Source of the DNA: Oceanimonas marisflavi
Lineage (GTDB): Bacteria; Pseudomonadota; Gammaproteobacteria; Enterobacterales; Aeromonadaceae
Assembly (NCBI RefSeq): GCF_003049725.1
Contig: NZ_QAGM01000001.1
Location: 211,000 to 274,999 of the forward strand
Direction of reading: 5' to 3'
DNA: 64,000 nucleotides
Below, in pieces: positions 26,441-35,152 of this stretch. Made by a program: the position numbers and the translations under genes. Below the pieces are notes generated by a model. The model had not been told where the DNA came from. It was given only the letters and a program-made list of their open reading frames with translations, and ran no database searches. Each line of letters starts with the position of its first letter. Position 1 is the first letter of the stretch.

Positions 26441-27193
26441 TCAGTTGTCCTGTTCGGTGCCGTAGCCGTAAGCGTGGATCACCTTTACCGCTTCGGGAGA
26501 ACGCATATAGTCCAGCAGGGCTTTGGCCGCCGCGATGTCGTTCAGCTGTACCGCCTGCTGCACGATGGGCGCATACCGATCCGCCGGCACTTCCCACCAG
26601 GAGCCGGCGCTGTAATCCCCCTGGCTGAATACCTGGGACTTGGCCACAAAGCCCAGATCGGCATTGCGGCTGTACACATACTGGTAGGTCTGGCCGATGT
26701 TTTCTCCCCGCACCATTTTCCTGTTAAAGCGCTCCCACAGCCCCAGACCGGACAACACCTCCCGAGCGGCCCGGCCATAAGGCGCGGTCACCGGGTTGGC
26801 GATGGCCAGAAAACGAAAGTCGCCGTTTTTCAGTACGGTCAGCTCATCATCAATCAGGGTTTCATCCGGGCTCCACAGCACCAGGGTGCCCAGGGCATAG
26901 GTGAAGCGGCTGCCGGGCACTATAGCCTTTTCCTGCTCCAGCAAGGCGGGCCGGGCGTCATCGGCGGACAGGAACACATCAAAGGGCGCGCCATTCTTGA
27001 TCTGGGCATAGAGCTTGCCGGTGGAGCCGGAGGAGATCAGCACGCGGTGGCCGGTTTGCTGTTCAAACTGCTCGCCAAGGGTGGTGATGACATCGAGAAA
27101 GTTGGCAGCCACTGCCACCCTGATCTCATCGGCGGACAACGGCAGGGACATGCTCAGGGCACAGAGCATGAGGGTACTTCGAAGCGAAAACAT
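26441..27193 (-). CDS. modA: Molybdate-binding periplasmic protein
   Basis: The 250-aa protein has a signal peptide (about 21 residues, ending LPLSADE). The mature part shows the ModA patterns AVAANFLDVI, ISSGSTGKLYAQI, APFDVFLSADD and ANPVTAPYGRAA, where the Ser/Thr and main-chain groups hold molybdate or tungstate. It is the first gene of modABC. Confidence 0.95.
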   Translation of the reverse strand: MFSLRSTLMLCALSMSLPLSADEIRVAVAANFLDVITTLGEQFEQQTGHRVLISSGSTGKLYAQIKNGAPFDVFLSADDARPALLEQEKAIVPGSRFTYALGTLVLWSPDETLIDDELTVLKNGDFRFLAIANPVTAPYGRAAREVLSGLGLWERFNRKMVRGENIGQTYQYVYSRNADLGFVAKSQVFSQGDYSAGSWWEVPADRYAPIVQQAVQLNDIAAAKALLDYMRSPEAVKVIHAYGYGTEQDN

Positions 27194-27247
27194 GAAGGCT
27201 GGTCTTCCTTGGTCATACGGGCAAACGAAGAGCGGTCTTCACCTTAT

Positions 27248-27271
27248 CCTTATGTCAACGGGAATACAACG
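27248..27271 (-). promoter_or_regulatory. Candidate ModE binding site upstream of modABC
   Basis: On the minus strand CGTTGTAT-N8-ACATAAGG. Compared with the ModE consensus as I recall it (CGTTATAT-N4-8-ATATAACG), it matches 7 of 8 and 6 of 8. It is centred about 67 bases before the modA start. ModE with molybdate represses modABC in E. coli. The modE gene itself is not in this window. Confidence 0.5.
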
Positions 27272-27322
27272 CCTCGCAGCCTAACATGGGTGCCGGCCAC
27301 GAGGCACCTGAAGGCACAGGCG

Positions 27323-30034
27323 TCAGAGCATATTGCGGATCACATAGTGCAATATGCCGCCATGCCGGTAGTAGGTCATCTCATCCTGAGTATCGATGCG
27401 GCACAGCGCCTGAATTTCCCGCTCCTTGCCGTCCTTGCCGGTAATCGCCACCGTCAGCCTGCAGCCGGGTTTCAGATCGCCAAGCCCGCGAATGGACAAC
27501 TGCTCTTCGCCGGTCAGCCCCAGACTGTCGGCGCTGTTTTTACCGGTAAACTCCAGCGGCAGCACCCCCATGCCAATCAGGTTCGAGCGGTGAATGCGCT
27601 CGTAAGAGCGGGCCAGCACCGCCCGTACCCCCAGCAGCCGGGTGCCCTTGGCGGCCCAGTCCCGGCTGGAGCCGGTGCCGTACTCCTTGCCGGCCACCAC
27701 CACCAGCGGCACGCCCTCGCTCTGATAACGCATGGCGGCATCATAAATAGACAGCTGCTCGCCACTGGGATAATGACGGGTTTCACCCCCTTCCACCCCG
27801 TCCAGCATCAGGTTGCGAATGCGGATATTGGCAAAGGTGCCGCGCATCATCACCTCATGATTCCCTCTCCGGGAGCCATAGGAGTTAAAATCGGCCCGTT
27901 TGATACCAAGAGACTGCAGATATTTGCCGGCCGGGCTGTCGGCCTTGATGCTGCCCGCCGGCGAGATATGATCCGTGGTTACCGAATCCCCCAGCAGCGC
28001 CAGCATACGTGCCGATTCAATATCGGCCACCGCCTCAGGCTCGGCCTTCATCTCGCTGAAAAAGGGCGGATGACGAATATAGGAAGAGTCCTCCTGCCAG
28101 TCAAAAGTGGCACTGCCGGTCACGTTAATGGCGCACCAGCGCTCGTCACCATCAAATACTTCGGCGTATTCACGGCTGAACATCTCGGTTTTCACCCTAG
28201 CCACCGCCTCGGCCACTTCCTTTTGCGACGGCCAGATATCCTTGAGATAAACCGGCTTGCCGTTTTGATCGGTGCCAAGGGGATCCTTGGTGAGATCCAC
28301 ATGCATATTTCCGGCAAGGGCATAAGCCACCACCAGCGGCGGTGATGCCAGCCAGTTGGTTTTCACCAGCGGATGAATGCGGCCTTCAAAGTTACGGTTA
28401 CCCGACAGCACCGAAGCCACCGTGAGGTCATCCTTGCGAATGGCACCTTCAATCGGCTCGGGCAGTGGCCCCGAGTTACCGATACAGGTAGTACAGCCAT
28501 AGCCCACCAGGTGAAAGCCCAGTTGCTCCAGGGCCGGCATCAGGCCGGCGGCCTTGAGATAGTCGGTGACCACCCGGGAGCCCGGCGCCAGCGAACTTTT
28601 TACCCAGGGTGCCCGGGCCAGGCCTTTGTCCACGGCGGCTTTGGCCATCAGGCCGGCTGCCATCATTACACTGGGGTTGGAGGTATTGGTACAGGAGGTA
28701 ATGGCGGCGATCACCACGGCGCCATCACGCAGGTGATGGGTGTAACCATCCAGTTTAAAAGGCGTCCCCTGCTGCACTTTTTCACAACCCACGGCGGTCT
28801 GCCCCCCCTCGCCTTCCAGCCGGCTTGCGGCCTGGCTGCTGACCGACTGCTCATGGGCCAGCGCAAAGGCTTGCGGCACCTTGCCCAGCTCCACCCTGTC
28901 CTGAGGTCGCTTGGGGCCGGCCAGGCATGCTTCCACCTCGCCCATGTCAAGCTCAAGGGTGTCGGTAAACACCGGCTCGTCGCCGGGGTGACGCCACAAC
29001 CCCTGGGCTTGGGTATAGGCCTTGACCAGTTCGATATGCTGCTCGCTGCGGCCGGTGAGACGCAGGTAACGCAGGGTTTCTTCATCCACCGGGAAAAAGC
29101 CGCAGGTGGCGCCGTATTCCGGTGCCATATTGGCAATGGTGGCCCGATCCGCCAGGGGCAGACTGGCCAGACCGTCGCCGTAGAATTCCACAAACTTGCC
29201 CACTACCCCCTTGTTGCGCAGCATTTCGGTGACGGTCAGCACCAGATCGGTGGCGGTCATGCCTTCACGCAGACTGCCAGTGAGCTTGAACCCCACCACC
29301 TCGGGAATGCGCATAGACACCGGCTGGCCCAGCATGGCGGCTTCCGCCTCAATGCCGCCCACGCCCCAGCCCAGAATGCCCAGAGCATTGATCATGGTAG
29401 TGTGGGAGTCGGTGCCCACCAGAGTATCCGGGCAGGCCAGGGTGCCCTTGTCTGTTTGCTGCTGCCACACCGTCTGGCCCAGATATTCCAGGTTGACCTG
29501 ATGGCAGATACCGGTGCCGGGCGGCACCACACGAAAATTGTCAAAGGTCTGCTGACCCCAGCGTAAAAAGGCATAGCGTTCGCCGTTGCGGGCCATTTCC
29601 AGATCCACGTTGGTGGCAAAGGCCTGCGCACTGGCGAACTCGTCCACCATCACCGAGTGGTCGATGACCAGATCCACCGCCGACTGCGGGTTAACCCTGG
29701 TCACCTCGCCGCCCAGGCGCTTGACCGCCTCGCGCATGGCGGCCAGATCCACCACCGCCGGCACCCCGGTAAAGTCCTGCATCAGCACCCGCACCGGACG
29801 AAAGGCAATTTCCCGATCGCTGTGCCCCTGCTGCAGCCAGTCCACCATGGCCTGCAGCTCATCCTTCAGGCTGTCTTCGCCATGGCGCAGCAGGTTTTCG
29901 GTGAGTACCTTGAGGGATTTGGGCAGGCGGGCCAGCTGCTCGCCGCCGGGCGCCTGGCCGAGGGCATAGTAATGATAATCACGGCCTTCCAGGCTCAACC
30001 GGGCCCGGGCAGTACTGTTCAGTTCGGAAGACAT
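27323..30034 (-). CDS. acnA: Aconitate hydratase A
   Basis: The 903-aa enzyme interconverts citrate and isocitrate in the citric acid cycle. Three Cys for the 4Fe-4S cluster are seen: C448 in SCTNTSN, and C514 and C517 in GCTTCIG. The swivelling C-terminal domain (GSSRDWAAKGTRLLGVRAV) is complete. Length matches AcnA/IRP1-type aconitases. A strong AAGGAGG ribosome site precedes the ATG. modA starts 129 bases downstream with only a weak hairpin between (27289-27308), so some read-through is possible. Confidence 0.97.
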   Translation of the reverse strand: MSSELNSTARARLSLEGRDYHYYALGQAPGGEQLARLPKSLKVLTENLLRHGEDSLKDELQAMVDWLQQGHSDREIAFRPVRVLMQDFTGVPAVVDLAAMREAVKRLGGEVTRVNPQSAVDLVIDHSVMVDEFASAQAFATNVDLEMARNGERYAFLRWGQQTFDNFRVVPPGTGICHQVNLEYLGQTVWQQQTDKGTLACPDTLVGTDSHTTMINALGILGWGVGGIEAEAAMLGQPVSMRIPEVVGFKLTGSLREGMTATDLVLTVTEMLRNKGVVGKFVEFYGDGLASLPLADRATIANMAPEYGATCGFFPVDEETLRYLRLTGRSEQHIELVKAYTQAQGLWRHPGDEPVFTDTLELDMGEVEACLAGPKRPQDRVELGKVPQAFALAHEQSVSSQAASRLEGEGGQTAVGCEKVQQGTPFKLDGYTHHLRDGAVVIAAITSCTNTSNPSVMMAAGLMAKAAVDKGLARAPWVKSSLAPGSRVVTDYLKAAGLMPALEQLGFHLVGYGCTTCIGNSGPLPEPIEGAIRKDDLTVASVLSGNRNFEGRIHPLVKTNWLASPPLVVAYALAGNMHVDLTKDPLGTDQNGKPVYLKDIWPSQKEVAEAVARVKTEMFSREYAEVFDGDERWCAINVTGSATFDWQEDSSYIRHPPFFSEMKAEPEAVADIESARMLALLGDSVTTDHISPAGSIKADSPAGKYLQSLGIKRADFNSYGSRRGNHEVMMRGTFANIRIRNLMLDGVEGGETRHYPSGEQLSIYDAAMRYQSEGVPLVVVAGKEYGTGSSRDWAAKGTRLLGVRAVLARSYERIHRSNLIGMGVLPLEFTGKNSADSLGLTGEEQLSIRGLGDLKPGCRLTVAITGKDGKEREIQALCRIDTQDEMTYYRHGGILHYVIRNML

Positions 30035-30318
30035 GTTTCCTCCTTGGTTCCTGAGCGTCCGGCGTCCCGTTAGCGGGGCGCCGCCGAATATGCATTATTT
30101 TATATATCAGACAGTTAGGAATTGATTATGGCTCAAGGGCGTACAGGGATCAAAAAATGGCCAGCCAGCGCCTCAAGGGCCATACTGCAATAAAAAAGAC
30201 AACCATGATTTTTTGGTCTCAGTCTCATTTTTTCTCGCTGGCACCCTGCGCCCCGATGGCGTAGAAGGAAGCCCGCAATCATTGTATACACTCAGTCACA
30301 GGACTTTGCCGCGCACTC
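30035..30318. other. Divergent acnA/rimK intergenic region
   Basis: 284 bases. Next to acnA is a hairpin GGCGTCCCG / CGGGGCGCC (30061-30082, one internal mismatch) that would lie in the acnA leader, then an AT-rich stretch around 30095-30110 (minus strand reads TATATAAAATAAT) that can hold the acnA -10. A 21-codon frame at 30128-30193 has an AGGA before its ATG but no other support. Confidence 0.5.
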
Positions 30319-31221
30319 ATGAAGATCGCCATTCTTTCCCGCAACCCCTCTCTCTATTCCACCCGCCGCCTGCAGGAGGCCGCCGAGGCCCGGGGCCATG
30401 AGCTGCGCATTATTGACGTGCTGCGCTGCTATATGAACATCAATGACAACAAGCCCTCCATTCATTACAAGGGGGAAGATCTGGCACACTTCGACGCCAT
30501 CATTCCCCGCATTGGCGCCTCGGTCACTTTTTACGGCACCGCCGTGCTGCGCCAGTTCGAGATGATGGGCTGCTATACCCTTAACCACTCGGCGGCCATC
30601 AGCCGCTCCCGGGACAAGCTGCGATCGCTGCAACTGATGTCGGGACACGGCGTGGGCATGCCGATCACCGGCTTTGCCAACAAGCCCGACGACGTGCCCG
30701 ATCTCATCAACATGGTGGGCGGGGCGCCTCTGGTAATTAAGCTGCTGGAAGGCACTCAGGGCATCGGCGTGGTGCTGGCGGAAACCCGCAAGGCGGCAGA
30801 GAGCGTGCTGGAAGCCTTTATGGGGCTCAAGGCCAATATCATGGTGCAGGAGTTTATCGAGGAAGCCGGCGGCGCCGACATTCGCTGTTTTGTGCTGGGC
30901 GACAGAGTGATTGCCGCCATGAAGCGCCAGGCCCAGGAGGGCGAGTTTCGTTCCAACCTGCACCGGGGCGGCGAAGCCCGGCTGGTACGCATTACCCCCG
31001 AAGAGCGCAAGACCGCCGTGGCCTCGGCCAAGGCCATGGGACTGCAGGTGGCCGGGGTGGATCTGCTGCGCTCAAAACGTGGTCCCCTGGTGATGGAGGT
31101 GAACTCCTCTCCCGGGCTGGAAGGCATTGAAAGCGCCACCGGCAAGGACGTGGCAGGCATGATCATTGAACACCTTGAGAAGCATGCCCACCGCAAGCCC
31201 CGCCACCGGGAGCGTGGCTGA
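30319..31221 (+). CDS. rimK: RimK, S6-type glutamate ligase (ATP-grasp)
   Basis: The 300-aa protein is the RimK ATP-grasp ligase that adds Glu residues to the C-terminus of ribosomal protein S6 (and can make poly-Glu). The start [21 protein letters not shown] and the ATP-grasp motifs ([27 protein letters not shown]) are intact. Its TGA overlaps the next ATG by one base, so it is coupled with the aspartoacylase-like gene. Confidence 0.94.
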   Translation: MKIAILSRNPSLYSTRRLQEAAEARGHELRIIDVLRCYMNINDNKPSIHYKGEDLAHFDAIIPRIGASVTFYGTAVLRQFEMMGCYTLNHSAAISRSRDKLRSLQLMSGHGVGMPITGFANKPDDVPDLINMVGGAPLVIKLLEGTQGIGVVLAETRKAAESVLEAFMGLKANIMVQEFIEEAGGADIRCFVLGDRVIAAMKRQAQEGEFRSNLHRGGEARLVRITPEERKTAVASAKAMGLQVAGVDLLRSKRGPLVMEVNSSPGLEGIESATGKDVAGMIIEHLEKHAHRKPRHRERG

Positions 31222-32240
31222 TGAGAGCGACCTTTGAACTCGCCGGCCAGCATGTGGCCCCCGGCCGGCGGCAGATCATGCAGCTGGCCCTGGCCCAGCT
31301 CTATACCCAGTCGCCACTGACGGTGCCGGTGGAAGTAGTGCACGGCAAATTGCCTGGCCCGGTGCTGCTGCTGTGCGCCGCCATACACGGCGACGAGCTC
31401 AACGGCATTGAGGTGGTCAACCAGGTGCTGGCCAAAATCAATCCGGCCCGCCTCAGGGGCACCCTGGTGGCGGTGCCCGTGGTCAACGTGTTCGGTTTTA
31501 TTCACAAGTCCCGCTACCTGCCGGACCGGCGCGATCTCAACCGCTGTTTTCCCGGGTCAGAAAAAGGCTCGCTGGGTGCCCGGGTGGCGCACTTTTTTGT
31601 GAACGAGATCGTCAGCAAGTGCAGTCATATTATCGATCTGCATACCGGCGCCATTCATCGCAGCAACCTGCCCCAGATCCGGGCCCAGCTCGACTGTCCG
31701 GTCACCCGGCAAATGGCGGAAAGCTTTGGCGCGCCCATTATTCTGGACGCCAGCATTCGCGATGGCTCGCTTCGCTCGGTGGCCGAAACCCAGGGAGTGC
31801 CGGTCATCCTATATGAAGCCGGCGAGGCACTGCGCTTTGATCCCCTGCCGATCAAGGCCGGGGTGCGCGGCGTGCTCAGGGTCATGCGCTGTCTCGACAT
31901 GCTCAGATCGACGTCCACCAAGGCAGTGGCCGAGCCCATTATCGCCCGCACCAGTACCTGGATTCGGGCCGAGCACGATGGCCTGCTGCACCTGCAGGTC
32001 AGACTCGGGGATCGCATTCGCAAGGGAGACATTCTCGGTACCATCACTGCGCCCCTGGGCACGGAAAACCGGGATATTATCGCACCGCGCAGCGGTATTG
32101 TGATTGGCAGCCTGACCATGCCGCTGGTGAACGAAGGCGATGCCATCTGCCATATCGCCCTGTTTGACGAGATCAAGCAGGCGGAAAAAACCGTTGAGCG
32201 CTTTGTGGACGAGCTGGATGTGCAACCGTCAGCCATGTAA
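31221..32240 (+). CDS. Succinylglutamate desuccinylase/aspartoacylase family zinc hydrolase
   Basis: The 339-aa protein has the M14-like zinc site of the aspartoacylase family (AAIHGDELNGIE with His and Glu ligands, DLHTG with the third His) and the substrate Arg motif RDLNRCFPG. A C-terminal beta-rich domain (about 245-320) follows. The family removes acyl groups from amino acids such as N-acetyl-Asp or N-succinyl-Glu. It is fused in translation with rimK (one-base overlap), so a role linked to glutamyl tails or their products is plausible. The substrate is not known. Confidence 0.85.
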   Translation: MRATFELAGQHVAPGRRQIMQLALAQLYTQSPLTVPVEVVHGKLPGPVLLLCAAIHGDELNGIEVVNQVLAKINPARLRGTLVAVPVVNVFGFIHKSRYLPDRRDLNRCFPGSEKGSLGARVAHFFVNEIVSKCSHIIDLHTGAIHRSNLPQIRAQLDCPVTRQMAESFGAPIILDASIRDGSLRSVAETQGVPVILYEAGEALRFDPLPIKAGVRGVLRVMRCLDMLRSTSTKAVAEPIIARTSTWIRAEHDGLLHLQVRLGDRIRKGDILGTITAPLGTENRDIIAPRSGIVIGSLTMPLVNEGDAICHIALFDEIKQAEKTVERFVDELDVQPSAM

Positions 32241-32259
32241 CCGACCCGGGTAACGGCAA

Positions 32260-32625
32260 TAGAAAAGGGGCAGCCACTGGCTGCCCCTTTTGGTGTCGTC
32301 GGCGTCATCCTGAGCCCTGGTTGCTCCCTGCAATCCCTGACCTGACCCACTCCGGGCCTTCCCCTTTCCCGTTCCGTCGGGCTCGTCCCTGTCTCTTCCG
32401 TGAATGGCTGCGTTCCTGCTGCCAACCGCTTCGTCCTGAAGGTATCCTTCGGTCTTCCCGACCCTTTCCGCTTGGTCATCCACGACCGGGTCCCTTGCCG
32501 TTCCTGGCTGCCGGCTTTCCTGCCCGCACTGTCTTCCCCGATTCCGTTCTCCGACGTTCCTGTCGGTGTGTCCTGAAGGCCTCCTGCCCGTTGCTTTCCT
32601 TTGCAACTCAGCCCGCCTTGCTGTT
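32260..32625 (-). ncRNA. CsrB/RsmZ-family regulatory RNA (putative)
   Basis: About 365 nt with no open frame of note. The minus strand holds 25 GGA triplets between 32308 and 32599 and the plus strand none in that span. Eight are in CAGGA and three in CAGGGA, the usual form of CsrA/RsmA binding sites in loops. It begins just after a TATAGT -10 and ends in a strong terminator (32263-32291). Length is close to E. coli CsrB (about 369 nt). Such RNAs bind many copies of CsrA and free its mRNA targets. The identity is from motif density and layout; folding was not computed. Confidence 0.85.
32263..32291. terminator. Bidirectional intrinsic terminator (rimK operon and CsrB-like RNA)
   Basis: Perfect 11-bp stem AAAAGGGGCAG / CTGCCCCTTTT with a seven-base loop. 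It ends in a U-run in both directions, so it can end the rimK operon on the plus strand and the RNA gene on the minus strand. Confidence 0.9.
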
Positions 32626-32632
32626 GGGATTA

Positions 32633-32660
32633 ACTATACCCTTTCCTTTGCCCGGAACAA
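32633..32660 (-). promoter_or_regulatory. Promoter of the CsrB-like RNA
   Basis: On the minus strand, -35 TTGTTC (32655-32660), 16-base spacer and -10 TATAGT (32633-32638). The predicted start is about 32625. Confidence 0.6.
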
Positions 32661-32784
32661 TGCAGCCGGAACACCGGTCAAATCGCTCACGCTTTGAACA
32701 CGAAAATAAACCCCTTTACATTCAATAGCTTGTTAAAACACCAATCCAAAAACCATATATCAAAAGCGCCTTTTCCGTGCGTGC

Positions 32785-32802
32785 CTTGAGAGATCGCTTA
32801 CA
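32785..32802 (-). promoter_or_regulatory. GacA/UvrY-type upstream box of the CsrB-like RNA
   Basis: On the minus strand TGTAAG-N6-CTCAAG. The left half is identical to the known GacA/UvrY box TGTAAG-N6-CTTACA, the right half matches 3 of 6. Its centre is about 169 bases before the predicted RNA start, the distance seen for rsmY/rsmZ/csrB boxes. Confidence 0.55.
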
Positions 32803-32810
32803 AGGATGAG

Positions 32811-32874
32811 GGGGGAATAGGGAATAGGGGGGGGAATGGGGAATGGAGAATGGGGAATGGAGAATGGAGAATGG
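32811..32874. repeat. Heptamer array, consensus GAATGGR
   Basis: About nine units of seven bases (GGGAATA, GAATGGG, GAATGGA) stand next to each other between the upstream box of the CsrB-like RNA and the thrC terminator. Simple-sequence array; no gene. Confidence 0.8.
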
Positions 32875-32901
32875 CAAAAAAATGCCGGGCAAGCCCGGCA
32901 T
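32875..32901 (-). terminator. Terminator of the threonine operon
   Basis: Perfect 9-bp stem ATGCCGGGC / GCCCGGCAT with a two-base loop, followed on the minus strand by seven T. It lies 24 bases after the thrC stop. Confidence 0.88.
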
Positions 32902-32924
32902 GGTCATATGGCAAGAAATTCGCT

Positions 32925-34199
32925 TCAGCCCATCATTTTCGCCTTGAGCACGGCGAAATCGGCGGGAATGGTCTCGGACAGGGATTCCATGGCGCCGTGC
33001 TTGGCCAGCGGGCCCGGCAGTTCAATATCCTGCTCGAGAATGCGGTCCACGCTTTCCTTGAACTTGGCCGGATGGGCGGTGCACAGAAAAATACCCACCT
33101 CGTCCTTGCCCCGCTCCTTGTTGAGCAGATCCCAGGCGATGGCGCCGTGGGGCTCGCACAGGTAGCCCTTGGCAAACAGCCGCTTGAGGGCGTCCTGGGT
33201 TTGCTCATCGTTAAGGGCGCCGGAGGCGATATCGGAAAGACTCCAGCCCTTGACCCGGCACAGCTCTTCCACCCGCGGCCAGTTGTTGGGACGGCTCACG
33301 TCCATGGCGTTGGACAGGGTGGCCACGGTGGCGTGGGGATCCCAGTCACCGCTTTCCAGGTAACGGGGCACGGTATCGTTGGCATTGGTGGCGGCCACAA
33401 AGCGCTTCACCGGCAGGCCGATGGCCTTGGCAATCAGGCCGGCAGTCAGGTTGCCGAAGTTGCCGGACGGCACGGAAATCACCGCCTTGCTGCGCTGCTC
33501 GGCGGGCAGCTCGGCCACGGCTTCAAAGTAGTAGCACACCTGGGCCAGCAGCCGGCTGATGTTGATGGAGTTGGCGGAGTTCAGACCCACCGCGGCCTTC
33601 AGCTCTTCGTCGTCAAAGGCGTTCTTGACCAGGGCCTGACAGGCATCAAAGTCGTCCTGTACCGCAAAGGTACGGATATTGCCCCCAAGAGTGGTGAACA
33701 GCTTTTCCTGCAGCGGGCTGATTTTGCCTTCCGGATACAGGATAACCACTTCGATATTGGGCAGACCGTAGAAAGCGTGAGCCACGGCGGCGCCGGTGTC
33801 GCCGGAGGTGGCGGTCAGAATGGTGATCTTGCCGTCGCTGCTCAGGGTGGCCAGGCACTGGGCCATAAAGCGGCCGCCAAAGTCCTTGAACGCCAGGGTC
33901 GGGCCGTGGAACAGCTCCAGGGCGTAGGTGTGCTCGTCCACCTTCACCAGCGGCGCCGGAAAGGTAAAGGCGTGCTCCACCATGGCGGTAAGGGTGTCTT
34001 TGGGAATTTCATCACCGATCAGGTGCTGCAGAATGGCCACGGAGCGCGGCACCAGCGGCAGCTCCAGCAGGGCGTCCACGTTGGCCAGCGGGCTCAGGTT
34101 TTCCGGAAAAAACAGGCCCTGGCCACGGCCCAGGCCCTGCTTGACGGCGCCGGCAAAATTGATGGTCTCTGCGTTATCCTTGATGTTGTACAACTTCAT
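32925..34199 (-). CDS. thrC: Threonine synthase
   Basis: The 424-aa PLP enzyme makes threonine from O-phosphohomoserine. The start at 34199 ([24 protein letters not shown]) overlaps the thrB stop as ATGA. PLP Lys lies in [10 protein letters not shown], the phosphate site in [15 protein letters not shown]. Last gene of thrABC, followed by a clear terminator. Confidence 0.97.
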   Translation of the reverse strand: MKLYNIKDNAETINFAGAVKQGLGRGQGLFFPENLSPLANVDALLELPLVPRSVAILQHLIGDEIPKDTLTAMVEHAFTFPAPLVKVDEHTYALELFHGPTLAFKDFGGRFMAQCLATLSSDGKITILTATSGDTGAAVAHAFYGLPNIEVVILYPEGKISPLQEKLFTTLGGNIRTFAVQDDFDACQALVKNAFDDEELKAAVGLNSANSINISRLLAQVCYYFEAVAELPAEQRSKAVISVPSGNFGNLTAGLIAKAIGLPVKRFVAATNANDTVPRYLESGDWDPHATVATLSNAMDVSRPNNWPRVEELCRVKGWSLSDIASGALNDEQTQDALKRLFAKGYLCEPHGAIAWDLLNKERGKDEVGIFLCTAHPAKFKESVDRILEQDIELPGPLAKHGAMESLSETIPADFAVLKAKMMG

Positions 34200-35152
34200 A
34201 GCTTGGTTCCTGTGACTCGCGCGCCTTCGGCGTCGAGTTTGCAAATATGGCAAAAGCCATCCTGATTCTGAATAAAGTGGTCGGCCAACCAGGCCTGGAG
34301 CTTTTCCGCCTGATGCAGATCCTTCATCACCGTAAACACGGTGGGGCCGCTGCCGGAAATACCGGTGGCCAGGGCGCCCATGGCGGCGGCATGCTCGCGC
34401 ACTTCCTTGAAGCCGGGGATCAGCTGGGAGCGGTAGGGCTCGGCGATCACGTCCTTGAGCATGGCGGCGGCCACCCTTTCCTGACCGGTGTGACTAGCAT
34501 GCACAAAGCCCGCCAGCCGGCGGCCGTATTCCAGGCAGTCCTGACGGCGGTACTGGGCCGGCAGAATTTCCCGGGCGGCGGAAGTGGACACGGCAATGCC
34601 CGGGTAGCATACCACCCAGTACCATTCATCAAAGGACGGCAGGGTCTGGCTGACCACACCGGCTTCATCCAGCACCAGCTGCATGCCCCCCAGGTGGCAG
34701 GGGGCCACGTTGTCGTAATGCACCGAGCCGGAGATCTGCCCTTCCAGCTCGCCCATCAGCAGCATCAGCTCATGCTCGCTCATGGCGTTGTCGTAAAAGG
34801 CGTTCAGGGCCACGAAGGCGGCCACTATGCTGGTGGCGCTGGATCCCAGCCCTGAGCCCACCGGCAGGTTCTTTTCCAGGGTCATGGTCAGCGGCTTGCG
34901 CGCCAGCCCCTTTTTGTCCAGCGCCTTTTCATAGGCCAGCCAGCAATCGTATACGATGTTCTGGGTGTAGTCGGCCGGCAGCTTGTGGGCATAGGGGCCG
35001 GCGTTGGTGAGATGAAACTCGCCGCTGGCGTCTTCTACCAGCACGCGATCTCCCAGCAGGGAGCCATCGAGGGGGGCCAGCGCGGCCCCCAGTACATCAA
35101 ATCCAACACTGACGTTGGCGGTAGAGGCCGGCGCATAGGCTACAACACTCAT
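34196..35152 (-). CDS. thrB: Homoserine kinase
   Basis: The 318-aa GHMP kinase phosphorylates homoserine. The ATP motif [20 protein letters not shown] and the C-terminal [10 protein letters not shown] are complete. It begins directly after the thrA stop and overlaps thrC by four bases, so the operon is translationally coupled. Confidence 0.97.
   Translation of the reverse strand: MSVVAYAPASTANVSVGFDVLGAALAPLDGSLLGDRVLVEDASGEFHLTNAGPYAHKLPADYTQNIVYDCWLAYEKALDKKGLARKPLTMTLEKNLPVGSGLGSSATSIVAAFVALNAFYDNAMSEHELMLLMGELEGQISGSVHYDNVAPCHLGGMQLVLDEAGVVSQTLPSFDEWYWVVCYPGIAVSTSAAREILPAQYRRQDCLEYGRRLAGFVHASHTGQERVAAAMLKDVIAEPYRSQLIPGFKEVREHAAAMGALATGISGSGPTVFTVMKDLHQAEKLQAWLADHFIQNQDGFCHICKLDAEGARVTGTKL

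Noticed and set aside
25586-28345. Open frame of over 900 codons on the plus strand across modC, modB, modA and acnA
   Set aside because: It crosses four well-supported genes on the other strand and has the His/Gln-rich composition of an antisense frame.
30128-30193. 21-codon frame in the acnA-rimK gap with an AGGA before its ATG
   Set aside because: No similarity or codon signal; only the ribosome-site-like bases support it.
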